A stretch of DNA of 64,000 nucleotides. It comes from Gordonia sihwensis NBRC 108236. Its GTDB lineage: Bacteria > Actinomycetota > Actinomycetes > Mycobacteriales > Mycobacteriaceae. Each line of letters begins with the position of its first letter. The stretch's first letter is position 1. Positions 53,726 through 63,875 of this stretch are shown piece by piece. The stretch covers positions 1 through 64,000 of the forward strand of contig NZ_BANU01000029.1 of assembly GCF_000333035.1 (NCBI RefSeq), in the 5' to 3' direction. The notes beneath the pieces were generated by a model that did no database searches, was not told where the DNA came from, and worked only from the letters and a program-made list of their open reading frames with translations. The translations under genes were made by a program, and so were the position numbers.

Positions 53726-54688
53726 TCAGCGAGCGGCCAGACCCAACGCGATCCCGTCCAGGATGTCGTGCTCCGAGACCACCATCTCGGTGATGGCGGC
53801 ACGGTCGGCCAACTGTCGCGCCAGCTCACGGGTCACGAGCGCGCCGCCGCCGATGACGTCGGCACGCCCCGGATGCATCGGTCCGAGCGCCAGCCGCTCC
53901 TCGCGTGTCATCGCGACGATGCGTCCGCAGAGGACGTGAAGTTCCGCCAGCGGGATCCGCGAGTGGTGGATCACCTCGGGGTCGTACTCGGTGAGACCGG
54001 CGTGAAGAGCCGCGAACGTCGTCAACGTTCCGGCGACCCCCACCCACGTGCGCGCGGGGCCGACATCGACCGCGGCGAACGCCTTTGAGAGTTCCTCCGC
54101 CGCGATCGCCGCGGCACGGGCGCGCTCGTCCAGGGTCGGCGGATCGGACGCGAGTGCTCGTTCGGTGAGTCGCACGCAGCCGATGTCGGCGGAGTACGCG
54201 CCGGCCACGACCGCCTGCCCTCGCGACACCGAGCCGACGACGACCTCGGTGCTGCCCCCGCCGAGGTCGGTGACCACGAAGGGACCGTCCGCCGGGTCCA
54301 GCCCGCCGACGGCGCCCCGGAACGACAGCCGTGCCTCCTCGTCACCGGAGATCACTTCGGCCACCGCGCCCTGCTGCACCTTGCCGAGCAGTTCGGCCGT
54401 CATCGCGAAGAACTCGTCGCGGTTGCCCGCGTCCCGCGTCGCGGACGTCGCGACCATGCGGACTCGCTCCACCCCGGCCGCGACCATCGCCTCGACGTAG
54501 CCCGCCAGCGCCGCGCGGGTGCGCTCGATCGCCTCGTCGGCGAACTGGCCGGTCGCGTCGACGCCCTGCCCCAACCGCACCACCAGCATGTCGCGCCGGA
54601 CGTCGGAGAGCGCTCCGTTCTCGTCGACGTCGGCGATCAGCAGCCGGATCGAGTTGGTGCCGCAGTCGACGGCGGCCACCCGGGTCAC
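53726..54688 (-). CDS. ppx: Exopolyphosphatase (Ppx/GppA family)
   Basis: From GTG 54688 (320 residues) the actin-fold Ppx/GppA features are VAAVDCGTNSIRLLIADV, VATSATRDAGNRDEFF and VTDLGGGSTEVVVGSV. It hydrolyses inorganic polyphosphate or pppGpp. The short form (no C-terminal HD-like domain) and gene order match mycobacterial Rv1026. The start overlaps the DUF501 stop by 4 bases; longer frames run into that gene. Confidence 0.9.
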   Translation of the reverse strand: MTRVAAVDCGTNSIRLLIADVDENGALSDVRRDMLVVRLGQGVDATGQFADEAIERTRAALAGYVEAMVAAGVERVRMVATSATRDAGNRDEFFAMTAELLGKVQQGAVAEVISGDEEARLSFRGAVGGLDPADGPFVVTDLGGGSTEVVVGSVSRGQAVVAGAYSADIGCVRLTERALASDPPTLDERARAAAIAAEELSKAFAAVDVGPARTWVGVAGTLTTFAALHAGLTEYDPEVIHHSRIPLAELHVLCGRIVAMTREERLALGPMHPGRADVIGGGALVTRELARQLADRAAITEMVVSEHDILDGIALGLAAR

Positions 54689-55212
54689 GCGCCGGCCTCG
54701 TCGGAATCCGGTGCGTGCAACGGCCAGTCGGCGGGCACGGCGATGCCGCGGAGCTTTTCGATGTCGGCGAGCAGTGCGACGGCCTCGTCGCCCAGCGGGT
54801 TGACGCCCGGCCCCTTGGCCAGTGAATGCGCCACCAGCACGTGCAGGCACTTCACCCGATCGGGCATGCCGCCGCCGGCGAAGTCGGTGCCGAGCGATTC
54901 GATCGCGTCACGCTCGGCGAGGTAGCTCTCGTACGCCGCGCGGTAACCGGCAGCGAGGTCGGCGTCCTCGGCCAGCCGTGAGGTCATCTCGCGCATCACG
55001 CCACCCGACTCCAGACGGCTGCAGGCCCCCGTCAACCGCGGGTCGGTCAGATAGTAGAGCGTCGGAAAGGGGGTGCCGTCGGGCAACCGGGGTGCCGTCT
55101 TCACGACCGCGGGCTGACCGTCCGGAGTGCGGTAACTGATCTCCAGCACCCCGCGCGGCTCACGTCCCAACTGCTTCGCGACCAGTTGCAGGTCGGCTTC
55201 GGTGATGCTCAC
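54685..55212 (-). CDS. DUF501 protein
   Basis: A 175-residue DUF501-family protein (GREPRGVLEISYRTPDGQPA, TLYYLTDPRLTGACSRLESG, KCLHVLVAHSLAKGPGVNPL). Counterpart of Rv1025. The GTG at 55212 follows directly on the ftsB stop codon. The family is widespread next to enolase in actinobacteria. Function unknown. Confidence 0.88.
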   Translation of the reverse strand: MSITEADLQLVAKQLGREPRGVLEISYRTPDGQPAVVKTAPRLPDGTPFPTLYYLTDPRLTGACSRLESGGVMREMTSRLAEDADLAAGYRAAYESYLAERDAIESLGTDFAGGGMPDRVKCLHVLVAHSLAKGPGVNPLGDEAVALLADIEKLRGIAVPADWPLHAPDSDEAGA

Positions 55213-55920
55213 TTACCCTCGGGTCTCCGGCGGCGTCGACACCGCATCCATCAGATTCTCGTACCACGGCGTGGCTTTGCGTTGACGCTCCGCAGCCTGC
55301 TCCGCCTCTTGCTGCTGGCGCGTCGGGTTGATGATGACGATCGGCTTCTCGCCCTTCGGCACGTACTGCAGACGCTGCCGCGCCTGCGCCTCGATGTACG
55401 CCGGATCGCTCTGCTGCGCCAGCTTGTCCTTGTACTGCTGAGTCTCCCGCCGCAGCTGCGCATTCGACTCCTGCAGCTGGTTGAACTCGTTGCGCTGGGC
55501 GATGTAGGTCCGCACCGGGACGGCGAGCGTCAGCATCAGGAAGATCGCCATGCCGACCGCGATGCCGACTGTCGTCACGCTGACGCCGCGACGCTGCGCG
55601 AACAGGACGAGCCGGGACGGCGACGCCGGGAGGTCCCCGGACGCATTGCCGCGAGGACGCTCCGAGGTGCGACGACGGCGAGCGCCGGCATGGGAGGCGC
55701 CTACCGACGCGCCGCCGAGATCAGCACGCGGATCGCCGTCACCGGCCGACTCGCGGGGCGCGGTCGGCTGGGGCGGAACAGCAGAGTCGCGAGACCGGGT
55801 GCGCCGCTGGTCGGGACGCGATCGACGCGACGAACTCGCCGGCCGATCGGATCGCCCGCGACTGCTGCGCCGGCGGGCGGCGCCACCGCTCCCCCCGCTC
55901 CCGGTCTCGCCTTCTGCCAT
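55213..55920 (-). CDS. ftsB: FtsB/DivIC-like septum protein
   Basis: A 235-residue division protein. A long basic, disordered cytoplasmic N-terminus (Arg/Ser-rich, about 100 residues) is followed by one transmembrane helix (VGIAVGMAIFLMLTLAVPV), a coiled coil (QRNEFNQLQESNAQLRRETQ) and the family end LQYVPKGEKPIVI. It links FtsQ and FtsL at the septum. Same position as Rv1024, between eno and the DUF501 gene. Confidence 0.88.
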   Translation of the reverse strand: MAEGETGSGGSGGAARRRSSRGRSDRPASSSRRSRPDQRRTRSRDSAVPPQPTAPRESAGDGDPRADLGGASVGASHAGARRRRTSERPRGNASGDLPASPSRLVLFAQRRGVSVTTVGIAVGMAIFLMLTLAVPVRTYIAQRNEFNQLQESNAQLRRETQQYKDKLAQQSDPAYIEAQARQRLQYVPKGEKPIVIINPTRQQQEAEQAAERQRKATPWYENLMDAVSTPPETRG

Positions 55921-55933
55921 ACCTACTAGCTAA

Positions 55934-57220
<1,287 letters not shown>

Positions 57221-57297
57221 TCAGCCCCAATTCGATGTTCGATGTCGTCGGGTCGGCGGAGACGCCGACAGATTCCGAGGTCCAGGATAAACGCAGA

Positions 57298-58062
57298 TCA
57301 GTAGCGGATGTTCACGGAGTAGGCGTTCGCGTAGTTGCGCACCTTCAACACGTACTCGTCGTGATTGTTGTAGGCGTGCACGGCCGCTTCCCAGCCTTCG
57401 GGCGTGGTCATGTCGCCGCCCGCGTACACGCAGAGATACCGCGCCGCCGACAGCGCCGCGTCGTCGATGTTGTCCGGGTCGGCCGCGCCGTCGCCATTCG
57501 CGTCCACTCCGTAGCGCATCCACGTCTCGGGAATGAACTGGAACGGTCCCATCGCGCGGTCGTAGGTCGTGTCTCCGTCGAGCCGCCCTTTGTCTGTGTC
57601 ACGGATCACCCGGTTGCCCTTGGTGCCGTCGAGAGCGGGACCGCGGATCTCCGGGCGCACGTCGCCGTTGGGTGCGACGTTGGCGCCCCCGTGCCTGCCG
57701 TGCTTGGTCTCCACCGCGGCGATCCCGGCAAGCGTGGTCCAGCCGATCCCGCACTCGGGATGCTGTTGACGCTGGATTTCGGCGGCGTTGCCGTACGCCT
57801 CCAGAGCGGTCAGCGGAATGGCCGTCGCATCGGAGATGGGCATGGCCCACTCACGCATCTTGTCCGCGGTGCGGCCGGGCGAGTTGATGTCGATGTAGGG
57901 CTGCTGGGTTCCGACCCCGGGCGGCAGCCCGTCGGGGATGTCCGGACGGTCCCACGGCATCCGGATCCCGCACGACGACAGCGAGACCGCGACGGCGACC
58001 GCGATGGGAGCGACCCACCACCGGCGCCGATTGGTCGTCACCGATCGCACAACTCGGGTCAC
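57298..58062 (-). CDS. lpqU: Lytic transglycosylase lipoprotein (LpqU-like)
   Basis: A 254-residue lipoprotein of the MltB/SLT type. Signal peptide with lipobox (AVAVAVSLSSC), catalytic Glu in LAGIAAVETKHGRHGG, and the family segments DRAMGPFQFIPETW and ALSAARYLCVYAGGDMTTPE. It cleaves peptidoglycan at the outer face of the membrane. Counterpart of Rv1022, upstream of enolase. GTG start. Confidence 0.9.
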   Translation of the reverse strand: MTRVVRSVTTNRRRWWVAPIAVAVAVSLSSCGIRMPWDRPDIPDGLPPGVGTQQPYIDINSPGRTADKMREWAMPISDATAIPLTALEAYGNAAEIQRQQHPECGIGWTTLAGIAAVETKHGRHGGANVAPNGDVRPEIRGPALDGTKGNRVIRDTDKGRLDGDTTYDRAMGPFQFIPETWMRYGVDANGDGAADPDNIDDAALSAARYLCVYAGGDMTTPEGWEAAVHAYNNHDEYVLKVRNYANAYSVNIRY

Positions 58063-58264
58063 AGGTCCTCATCTCTCGTCACTGCACTGGATCTCTCGTC
58101 ACTGCCACTCGATCGCACCGCACCGGCTCGCCGGAACGGCCGGGGGTCACGGCGCGCACAAGCCTCGCACACCACCAGACCAACTCCGAAAACGCCGCGG
58201 GAGTTCCCGCCGCTGATCCGGTTTACGCATTTCCGGCGTCGATGCAGCTAGAGGACGAATCCGA

Positions 58265-58283
58265 TTAGGAGAGGCTCACCCAA
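58265..58283. promoter_or_regulatory. IdeR-like iron box upstream of efeUOB
   Basis: TTAGGAGAGGCTCACCCAA matches the IdeR consensus TTAGGTTAGGCTAACCTAA at 15 of 19 positions. It lies 67-85 bases upstream of efeU in the gene-free gap 58063-58349, which otherwise shows no gene. Together with the boxes at 23621-23654 it ties the two iron uptake loci to the same repressor. Confidence 0.7.
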
Positions 58284-58349
58284 CGTGGGTTATCCTTACC
58301 GGGTTGTCCGGCCAACCTGACCGGCGGCGCACGGCGGAAGGAAAAGACG

Positions 58350-59243
58350 GTGACGATGCTCATCGCACAGGGCGCCCCCTCGGTGGTGACCCAGATGGTC
58401 GGGAGCGGTCTGATCGGTGTGCGCGAGGGGCTGGAAGCCGGGATCGTGGTCATGGTCCTCATCGCTTTCGCGGTGAAGTCCGAACGCCGCGACTCGCTCA
58501 AGTGGATCTGGCTCGGCGTCGCCGCGGCGCTCACGATGATGATCGCGACGTTCCTCATCATTCAGTTCGGTTCGTCGACGATCTCCTCCCTGGGCGCCGA
58601 GCTGCTCGCAGGGATCGCGTCCCTGGTCGCCGTCGCCATCGTCACGTTCATGGTTCTGTGGATGCGCAAAGCCGCCGCACATATATCGGGCGATCTGAAG
58701 TCGGGGCTGACCAACGCTCTGGCGGTCGGCGGCGCCGCTGTCTTCGGACTGGCCTTCCTGGCCGTCGGACGCGAGGGCTTCGAGACCGCCCTGCTGATGG
58801 TCGGGTATGCCGAGAGCGTCTCCGGCGGGGTATGGCCCCTTGTGGGTCTGTTGCTCGGCATGCTCATCGCGGTGGTGCTGACGTGGCTGTTGTACAAGGG
58901 CGCCATCGCGATCGACTTCGCCAGATTCTTCACCTACACCGGCTACTTCCTGATCGTCGTCGCCGCGGGCATCCTCGCCTACGGTGTCGGTGCGCTTCAG
59001 GTGTACGGCTGGCTGCCCGGCCTCGGCGAAATCGCCTTCGACATCTCGTCCTGGTACGACCAGAGCGCCTGGTACGGCGTGATCCTGGCCGGCATCTTCA
59101 ACTTCCGCCCGGAGCCCACCGTCCTGCAGGTGATCGCCTGGGCCGGATACATCGTCATCGTGGGCGGGCTGTTCTACGCCCGCGGACGGTCGTCGACGCG
59201 CAGACCCGAGGCTGCCCCCGCCACGCTGGAAGAGGCCTCATAA
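58350..59243 (+). CDS. efeU: EfeU/FTR1 iron permease
   Basis: The 297-residue membrane protein has seven hydrophobic helices and the two iron-coordinating REXXE motifs of FTR1 permeases (IGVREGLEAG and VGREGFETAL). It imports iron in the EfeUOB system, after oxidation by EfeB and delivery by EfeO. GTG or the second ATG-like codon starts the gene. First gene of a three-gene operon. Confidence 0.92.
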   Translation: MTMLIAQGAPSVVTQMVGSGLIGVREGLEAGIVVMVLIAFAVKSERRDSLKWIWLGVAAALTMMIATFLIIQFGSSTISSLGAELLAGIASLVAVAIVTFMVLWMRKAAAHISGDLKSGLTNALAVGGAAVFGLAFLAVGREGFETALLMVGYAESVSGGVWPLVGLLLGMLIAVVLTWLLYKGAIAIDFARFFTYTGYFLIVVAAGILAYGVGALQVYGWLPGLGEIAFDISSWYDQSAWYGVILAGIFNFRPEPTVLQVIAWAGYIVIVGGLFYARGRSSTRRPEAAPATLEEAS

Positions 59244-59324
59244 GCCGCATCGCCCGGGCGCACTCCCGTCCTCCCCCACCACGCCGACTCCGACTCACCG
59301 CGTGGACACCGTGAAAGGAACACC

Positions 59325-60542
59325 ATGGTCAAGCTCTCCCCCGTTCTGCGGAACGTCGTCGTGCTCGGCGCTGTGGCCGCCACGCCGCTGGCACTGGCCG
59401 CATGCGAGGCGAAATCGTCCGGCGACGGCGCGGTGACTGTGACCTCGTCCAACGACGGCTGCGAACTGTCGACCACCGATCTGCAGACCGGCACCGCGAA
59501 CTTCGAGATCAGCAACGCCGGATCCAAGGTCACCGAGTTCTACGTCTACGGCAAGAACAATCGCGTCCTCGCCGAGGTGGAGAACATCGGTCCGGGCCTC
59601 AAGGGCAAGCTCAGCGTGGAGTTCAGCGAGCCGGGGACCTACACCGTCGCGTGCAAACCGGGCATGGTCGGAACCGGCATCCGACAGAAGATCGAAGTGA
59701 CCGGCGAGACCAAGCAGAAGAGCCAGGCTCCGGCCGATGTCGAGGCCGCCAAGCAGCGCTACCTCGAGTACGTCCGCGGCCAGCTCAACGGATTGGTCGC
59801 ACAGGTGCAGACCTTCACCGGCGACGTCAAGAGCGGCGATCTGGATGCGGCTCGCAACGGCTTCGGCCTGGTCCGCACGTTCTACGAGCGCATCGAGCCG
59901 GTCGCCGAGTCGTTCCCCGACCTCGACCCCAAGATCGACATGCGCTGGGACGACACCGAGGACGGCAAGCAGGAGTTCACCGGATTCCACCGCATCGAGC
60001 GCTTCCTCTTCCCTCCGAAGGCCGATGAGGTCGGCGAAGCCGAAGGTCAGGTGGCGCCCGCGGACGCCGCCGCCGCGAAGACCGCCGATTCCAAGGCCGC
60101 CATCGACAAGGCCGCCGATCAGCTCCTGACCGACGCGACGCAACTGCGCGACGAGGTCTCCGCCCCCGGTTTCGAGTTCGAGACGCAGATGTTCGTCCAC
60201 GGCCCGCAGGCGCTGATCGACGAGATCGCCAAGACAAAGGTGGCCGGCGAGGAGGATCGCTACAGCCACACCGACCTGTGGGACATCGCCGCCAACATCG
60301 ACGGCTCCGAGACGCTGATCGCGGAACTGCAGCCGATGATCTCGGCGCGCGACCCGAAGCTGATGGACAAGATCACCGCTCAGTTCGCCGACGTCCGGTC
60401 GTTCATCGACCAGTTCCGCGAGGGCGACGGCCACGCCTCGTACGACAAGGTGTCGCCGGCACAGCGCAAGGAGTTGTCGGACAAGGTGGACGCCCTCTCG
60501 GCGACTCTGTCGCAGGTGCCCGGCCTGGTTCTGCAGAAGTGA
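59325..60542 (+). CDS. efeO: EfeO iron-binding protein (cupredoxin plus M75)
   Basis: The 405-residue protein has a lipoprotein-like signal (VVLGAVAATPLALAAC). The N-terminal cupredoxin domain spans about residues 35-125 (ANFEISNAGSKVTEFYVYGK, YTVACKPGM with Cys and Met ligands). The C-terminal imelysin/M75 domain has the HxxE motif (TGFHRIERFLF). It binds iron in the envelope and hands it to EfeU. Confidence 0.92.
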   Translation: MVKLSPVLRNVVVLGAVAATPLALAACEAKSSGDGAVTVTSSNDGCELSTTDLQTGTANFEISNAGSKVTEFYVYGKNNRVLAEVENIGPGLKGKLSVEFSEPGTYTVACKPGMVGTGIRQKIEVTGETKQKSQAPADVEAAKQRYLEYVRGQLNGLVAQVQTFTGDVKSGDLDAARNGFGLVRTFYERIEPVAESFPDLDPKIDMRWDDTEDGKQEFTGFHRIERFLFPPKADEVGEAEGQVAPADAAAAKTADSKAAIDKAADQLLTDATQLRDEVSAPGFEFETQMFVHGPQALIDEIAKTKVAGEEDRYSHTDLWDIAANIDGSETLIAELQPMISARDPKLMDKITAQFADVRSFIDQFREGDGHASYDKVSPAQRKELSDKVDALSATLSQVPGLVLQK

Positions 60543-60555
60543 GCGGGAATACGAA

Positions 60556-61938
60556 GTGAGTGACAGCGAAGCGCAGCCGACCGGAGACCCTGAGGCTGGT
60601 CGAGTGCCCGATGCGAGCGAAGCGAGCAACGGGCGTATCGAGACCCCCGCACCCGACGCACCCAAGCCCGGTGTGTCCCGCCGCACCGTGCTCGGTGCCG
60701 CGGGGGTCGGCATCGCAGCCGGTCTCGCCGGCGGAGCCGCGATCGGCGCGACCGTCGGAGGTCGTGGCGACTCCGAGCCCGACCGCGTCGTCGCATTCCG
60801 CGGCGAGAGGCAGGCCGGCATCGTCACCGAGGCTCAGGACCGCCTGCACTTCGCCGCCTTCGACGTCATCACCGACTCGCGTGAAGCGCTGGTCGACATG
60901 TTGAAGAAGTGGACTGTCGCGGCCGAGCGGATGACGCGCGGTGAGGAGACCGTTCCCGGCGGTGCCACCGGCATGGGCGAGTATCACCCGCCCGCCGACA
61001 CCGGCGAGGCACTGGGCCTGTCGCCCGCACACCTCACCCTCACCATCGGCTTCGGCCCCGGACTGTTCGGGCCGAGCGCCTCCGACCCCGGCCGCAAGGA
61101 CCGGTTCGGCATCGCCGACCGCAAGCCCGCGGCCCTCGCCGACCTGCCGGCGTTCGCGCAGGAGAAGATCGAGCCCTCGCGCTCGTTCGGCGACATCTGC
61201 ATCCAGGCGTGCGCCGACGATCCGCAGGTCGCGGTCCATGCCGTCCGCAACCTCGCGCGTATCGGCGTCGGCGTCGTCTCCGTCCGGTGGTCGCAGCTCG
61301 GTTTCGGTCGCACGTCGTCCACGACCCGCTCGCAGGAGACGCCGCGCAACATGTTCGGTTTCAAGGACGGCACCGCCAACATCCGGGCCGAGGACACCGA
61401 GACCCTCGATAAATGGGTGTGGGTGGCTCCCGGCGACAACCCGCCGGCGGCACAGTGGATGACCGGCGGCACCTATCTCGTCGCACGGCGCATCCGGATG
61501 GACATCGAACCCTGGGACCGAGCGAATCTGAAGGAGCAGGAGGACATCATCGGCCGGACCAAGCAGTCCGGCGCGCCGCTCAGCGGCGAGGACGAGTTCG
61601 ACGAGCCCGATTTCCAGATCACCTCATACGGCACGCCGATCATTCCGCTGACCTCCCACGTCCGTCTCGCTCACCCCGACATGAACAACGGTGCGCAGAT
61701 CCTGCGGCGCGGATACAACTTCACCGACGGCTCGGACGGTTTCGGCCATCTCGACGCGGGACTCTTCTTCGTCGCCTTCAACCGCGACAGCTTCAAGCAG
61801 TTCGTGCCGATGCAGCACCAGTTGTCACGCAAGGACGCGATGACCGAATATCTGATACCGAACGGTTCGGCGATCTTCGCCGTCCCGCCGGGGCTGCGTC
61901 CCGGTGAATACTGGGGACAACGTCTGTTCGAGAAGTAG
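60556..61938 (+). CDS. efeB: EfeB DyP-type haem peroxidase, Tat-exported
   Basis: The 460-residue protein has a twin-arginine signal (SRRTVLGAAGVGIAAGLAGG) preceded by a long acidic N-terminus. The DyP fold shows the distal GFKDGTANI motif (Asp) and the haem-pocket segment GAQILRRGYNF. The proximal His is likely in TSHVRLAHPDMN. It oxidises iron or deferrochelates haem for the Efe system. It is the last gene of efeUOB, 13 bases after efeO. Confidence 0.92.
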   Translation: MSDSEAQPTGDPEAGRVPDASEASNGRIETPAPDAPKPGVSRRTVLGAAGVGIAAGLAGGAAIGATVGGRGDSEPDRVVAFRGERQAGIVTEAQDRLHFAAFDVITDSREALVDMLKKWTVAAERMTRGEETVPGGATGMGEYHPPADTGEALGLSPAHLTLTIGFGPGLFGPSASDPGRKDRFGIADRKPAALADLPAFAQEKIEPSRSFGDICIQACADDPQVAVHAVRNLARIGVGVVSVRWSQLGFGRTSSTTRSQETPRNMFGFKDGTANIRAEDTETLDKWVWVAPGDNPPAAQWMTGGTYLVARRIRMDIEPWDRANLKEQEDIIGRTKQSGAPLSGEDEFDEPDFQITSYGTPIIPLTSHVRLAHPDMNNGAQILRRGYNFTDGSDGFGHLDAGLFFVAFNRDSFKQFVPMQHQLSRKDAMTEYLIPNGSAIFAVPPGLRPGEYWGQRLFEK

Positions 61939-61973
61939 CAGCGTCCCCTGACAATCGTAAGGACCTCACCGCC

Positions 61974-62387
61974 GTGCCCACGACCATGGACCGGATCAGA
62001 TCACTCGGAACCGCGTACACGCGCGTCCGTCGGACGTCTCGATTCGGCTGGGTGCTGCGGTACCTCACCATCGCGGTCGGCTTTCTGGTCACCGCCGCCG
62101 GGGTCATCACGATCCCGTATCCGGGGCCCGGATGGGCCATCGTCTTCCTCGGACTGCTCATTCTGTCGCAGGAACTGGAATGGGCGGCACGCCTGCGCAA
62201 GTGGATCATGTCCAGACTCAACTCGATGTACTCCGATTACATCGACGGCAATCGGCTGGCGCAGTTCGCGCTCGCCGTCGGTACGTGCGCCATCGTCTTG
62301 CTGACACTGTGGGTGACGGGGGCACTCGACTTGGCGCAGGGCTGGGTCGGCCTCGACTACGGCTGGCTCGACTCGCCGCTGGGCTGA
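61974..62387 (+). CDS. PGPGW-motif membrane protein (TIGR02611-like)
   Basis: The 137-residue protein has three hydrophobic segments and the family motif YPGPGWAIVFLGLLILSQEL. These small membrane proteins are widespread in actinobacteria with no established role. It follows efeB by 35 bases and may be co-transcribed, but a functional link with iron uptake is not shown. Confidence 0.82.
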   Translation: MPTTMDRIRSLGTAYTRVRRTSRFGWVLRYLTIAVGFLVTAAGVITIPYPGPGWAIVFLGLLILSQELEWAARLRKWIMSRLNSMYSDYIDGNRLAQFALAVGTCAIVLLTLWVTGALDLAQGWVGLDYGWLDSPLG

Positions 62388-62507
62388 CGGGTTGAGCTGA
62401 CGGGTTGCGCTCACGGGTTGAGCCGCCGGTCGTGTGATCGATCGACGCCTCGCCCGGCCGGGGCGACTTCGATCATCGGTGGCCCTCCCGGGTGCGAGGA
62501 TCGACGG

Positions 62508-63812
62508 GTGAACGAGACCTCACCCGCCGCCGGCCGATCGACCTCCAGGCTGCGCGCCGTGGTCAGCGCACTCATGATCGTCGTCGCCTTGATCCTCGCG
62601 CCCGTCGCCTCCGTCGGGACATGGGTACGCCTGCAGCTCGTCGACAGCGACCAGTTCGTCGCGACCTTCGCCCCGCTCGCGGACGATCCGGCGGTCCAGA
62701 ACTTCGTCGCCGACCAGATCACCGATCAGATCAACCAGCAGGTCGATTTCGAGCAGATCATCGGTCAGGCCTTCGACGGAATCTCCGAGTCCGGACTTCC
62801 GCCGCGGGCCGCTGCTGCCATCTCGTCTCTCCGGGGGCCCGCCGTCGCCGGCATCCAGTCGCTCGTCGCGTCGACGGCCCAGCGGCTGGTGGCCTCCGAT
62901 CAGTTCGCCGATCTCTGGGCGCAGAGTCTGCGCGTCACCCACAGACAGGCGACGGCGCTGCTCAAGGATCAGCCCGACGCGGCGCTGGCGCTCTCCGACA
63001 GCGGCACCCTGAGCCTGCAGCTCGCCCCGCTGGTCGACGCGGTGAAGCAGCGTCTATCCGCCCGCGGCCTCGACTTCGTGAACCGGATCCCGGTGACGAA
63101 CCGATCAGTCACGATCCTCCACTCGGACTCGTTGGGTCTGGCGCGCGTCTCGTACCGGGTGGCCGTGATCGGCGGACTCTGGCTGTCGTGGGTGGCGGTC
63201 GGACTGCTCGTCGGCGGGATCCTGGTAGCCAACCGCCGGCGACGGGCGACGGTCGCGTCGTCGTTGGCCGCGGCCGTGATCTTCGCGCTGATGTCGATCG
63301 GCGTCTGGATCGGTGGAAATGTCTTCGTCTTCTCGATGAGCCCGAATCCGTTGCCGAGCGCTGTCGCGCACGCGATCTTCGACCAGGTGACCGCGATGAT
63401 GGCGTCGACGCTGCGGGCCCTCACCTTCCTCGGACTGCTGATCGCGGTGGTCGGCTGGTTCGCCGGCCCGGCGCGGCCCGCCCGCGCCGTGCGGTCGGTC
63501 CTCGACTCGGGGTTCACTGGTCTGCGTGGCGCGCTGGACCGCGCCGGCGGCGACACCCGTGGCTTCGGCCGAGCCGTCGACAAGTACCGCGCCGTGATCT
63601 ACTGGATCGCCCTCGCACTCGGCATGGCCGCCATGTTCGCCGCGCGGCCGGTGACGTTCACCGCGATGGCCTGGCTGGTAGTCGCGCTGGTCGTCGTGGC
63701 AGTGGGTGTCGAGGTGGTCCGGAGACCGGAGGTGGGTGAGGGCGGCGTCACGTCTGAGCCGCCAGAAACCAGTTTGCCCGCAGCGACTCCTTCACCGACC
63801 GACCTCGGGTAG
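62508..63812 (+). CDS. Integral membrane protein of unknown function
   Basis: The 434-residue protein from GTG 62508 has one N-terminal helix (VVSALMIVVALILAPVASVG), a long extracytoplasmic domain of about 190 residues (VRLQLVDSDQFVATFAPLAD), and three to five C-terminal helices. The layout matches conserved hypothetical membrane proteins of actinobacteria that I cannot name. Cytoplasmic C-terminus is Pro/Ser/Thr-rich. Confidence 0.75.
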   Translation: MNETSPAAGRSTSRLRAVVSALMIVVALILAPVASVGTWVRLQLVDSDQFVATFAPLADDPAVQNFVADQITDQINQQVDFEQIIGQAFDGISESGLPPRAAAAISSLRGPAVAGIQSLVASTAQRLVASDQFADLWAQSLRVTHRQATALLKDQPDAALALSDSGTLSLQLAPLVDAVKQRLSARGLDFVNRIPVTNRSVTILHSDSLGLARVSYRVAVIGGLWLSWVAVGLLVGGILVANRRRRATVASSLAAAVIFALMSIGVWIGGNVFVFSMSPNPLPSAVAHAIFDQVTAMMASTLRALTFLGLLIAVVGWFAGPARPARAVRSVLDSGFTGLRGALDRAGGDTRGFGRAVDKYRAVIYWIALALGMAAMFAARPVTFTAMAWLVVALVVVAVGVEVVRRPEVGEGGVTSEPPETSLPAATPSPTDLG

Positions 63813-63875
63813 TCGCTAACAGCGCAAACCGGGGTGTTCGTGAGAAATGTCGGTGGCGGATGCAACACTGTGCGA

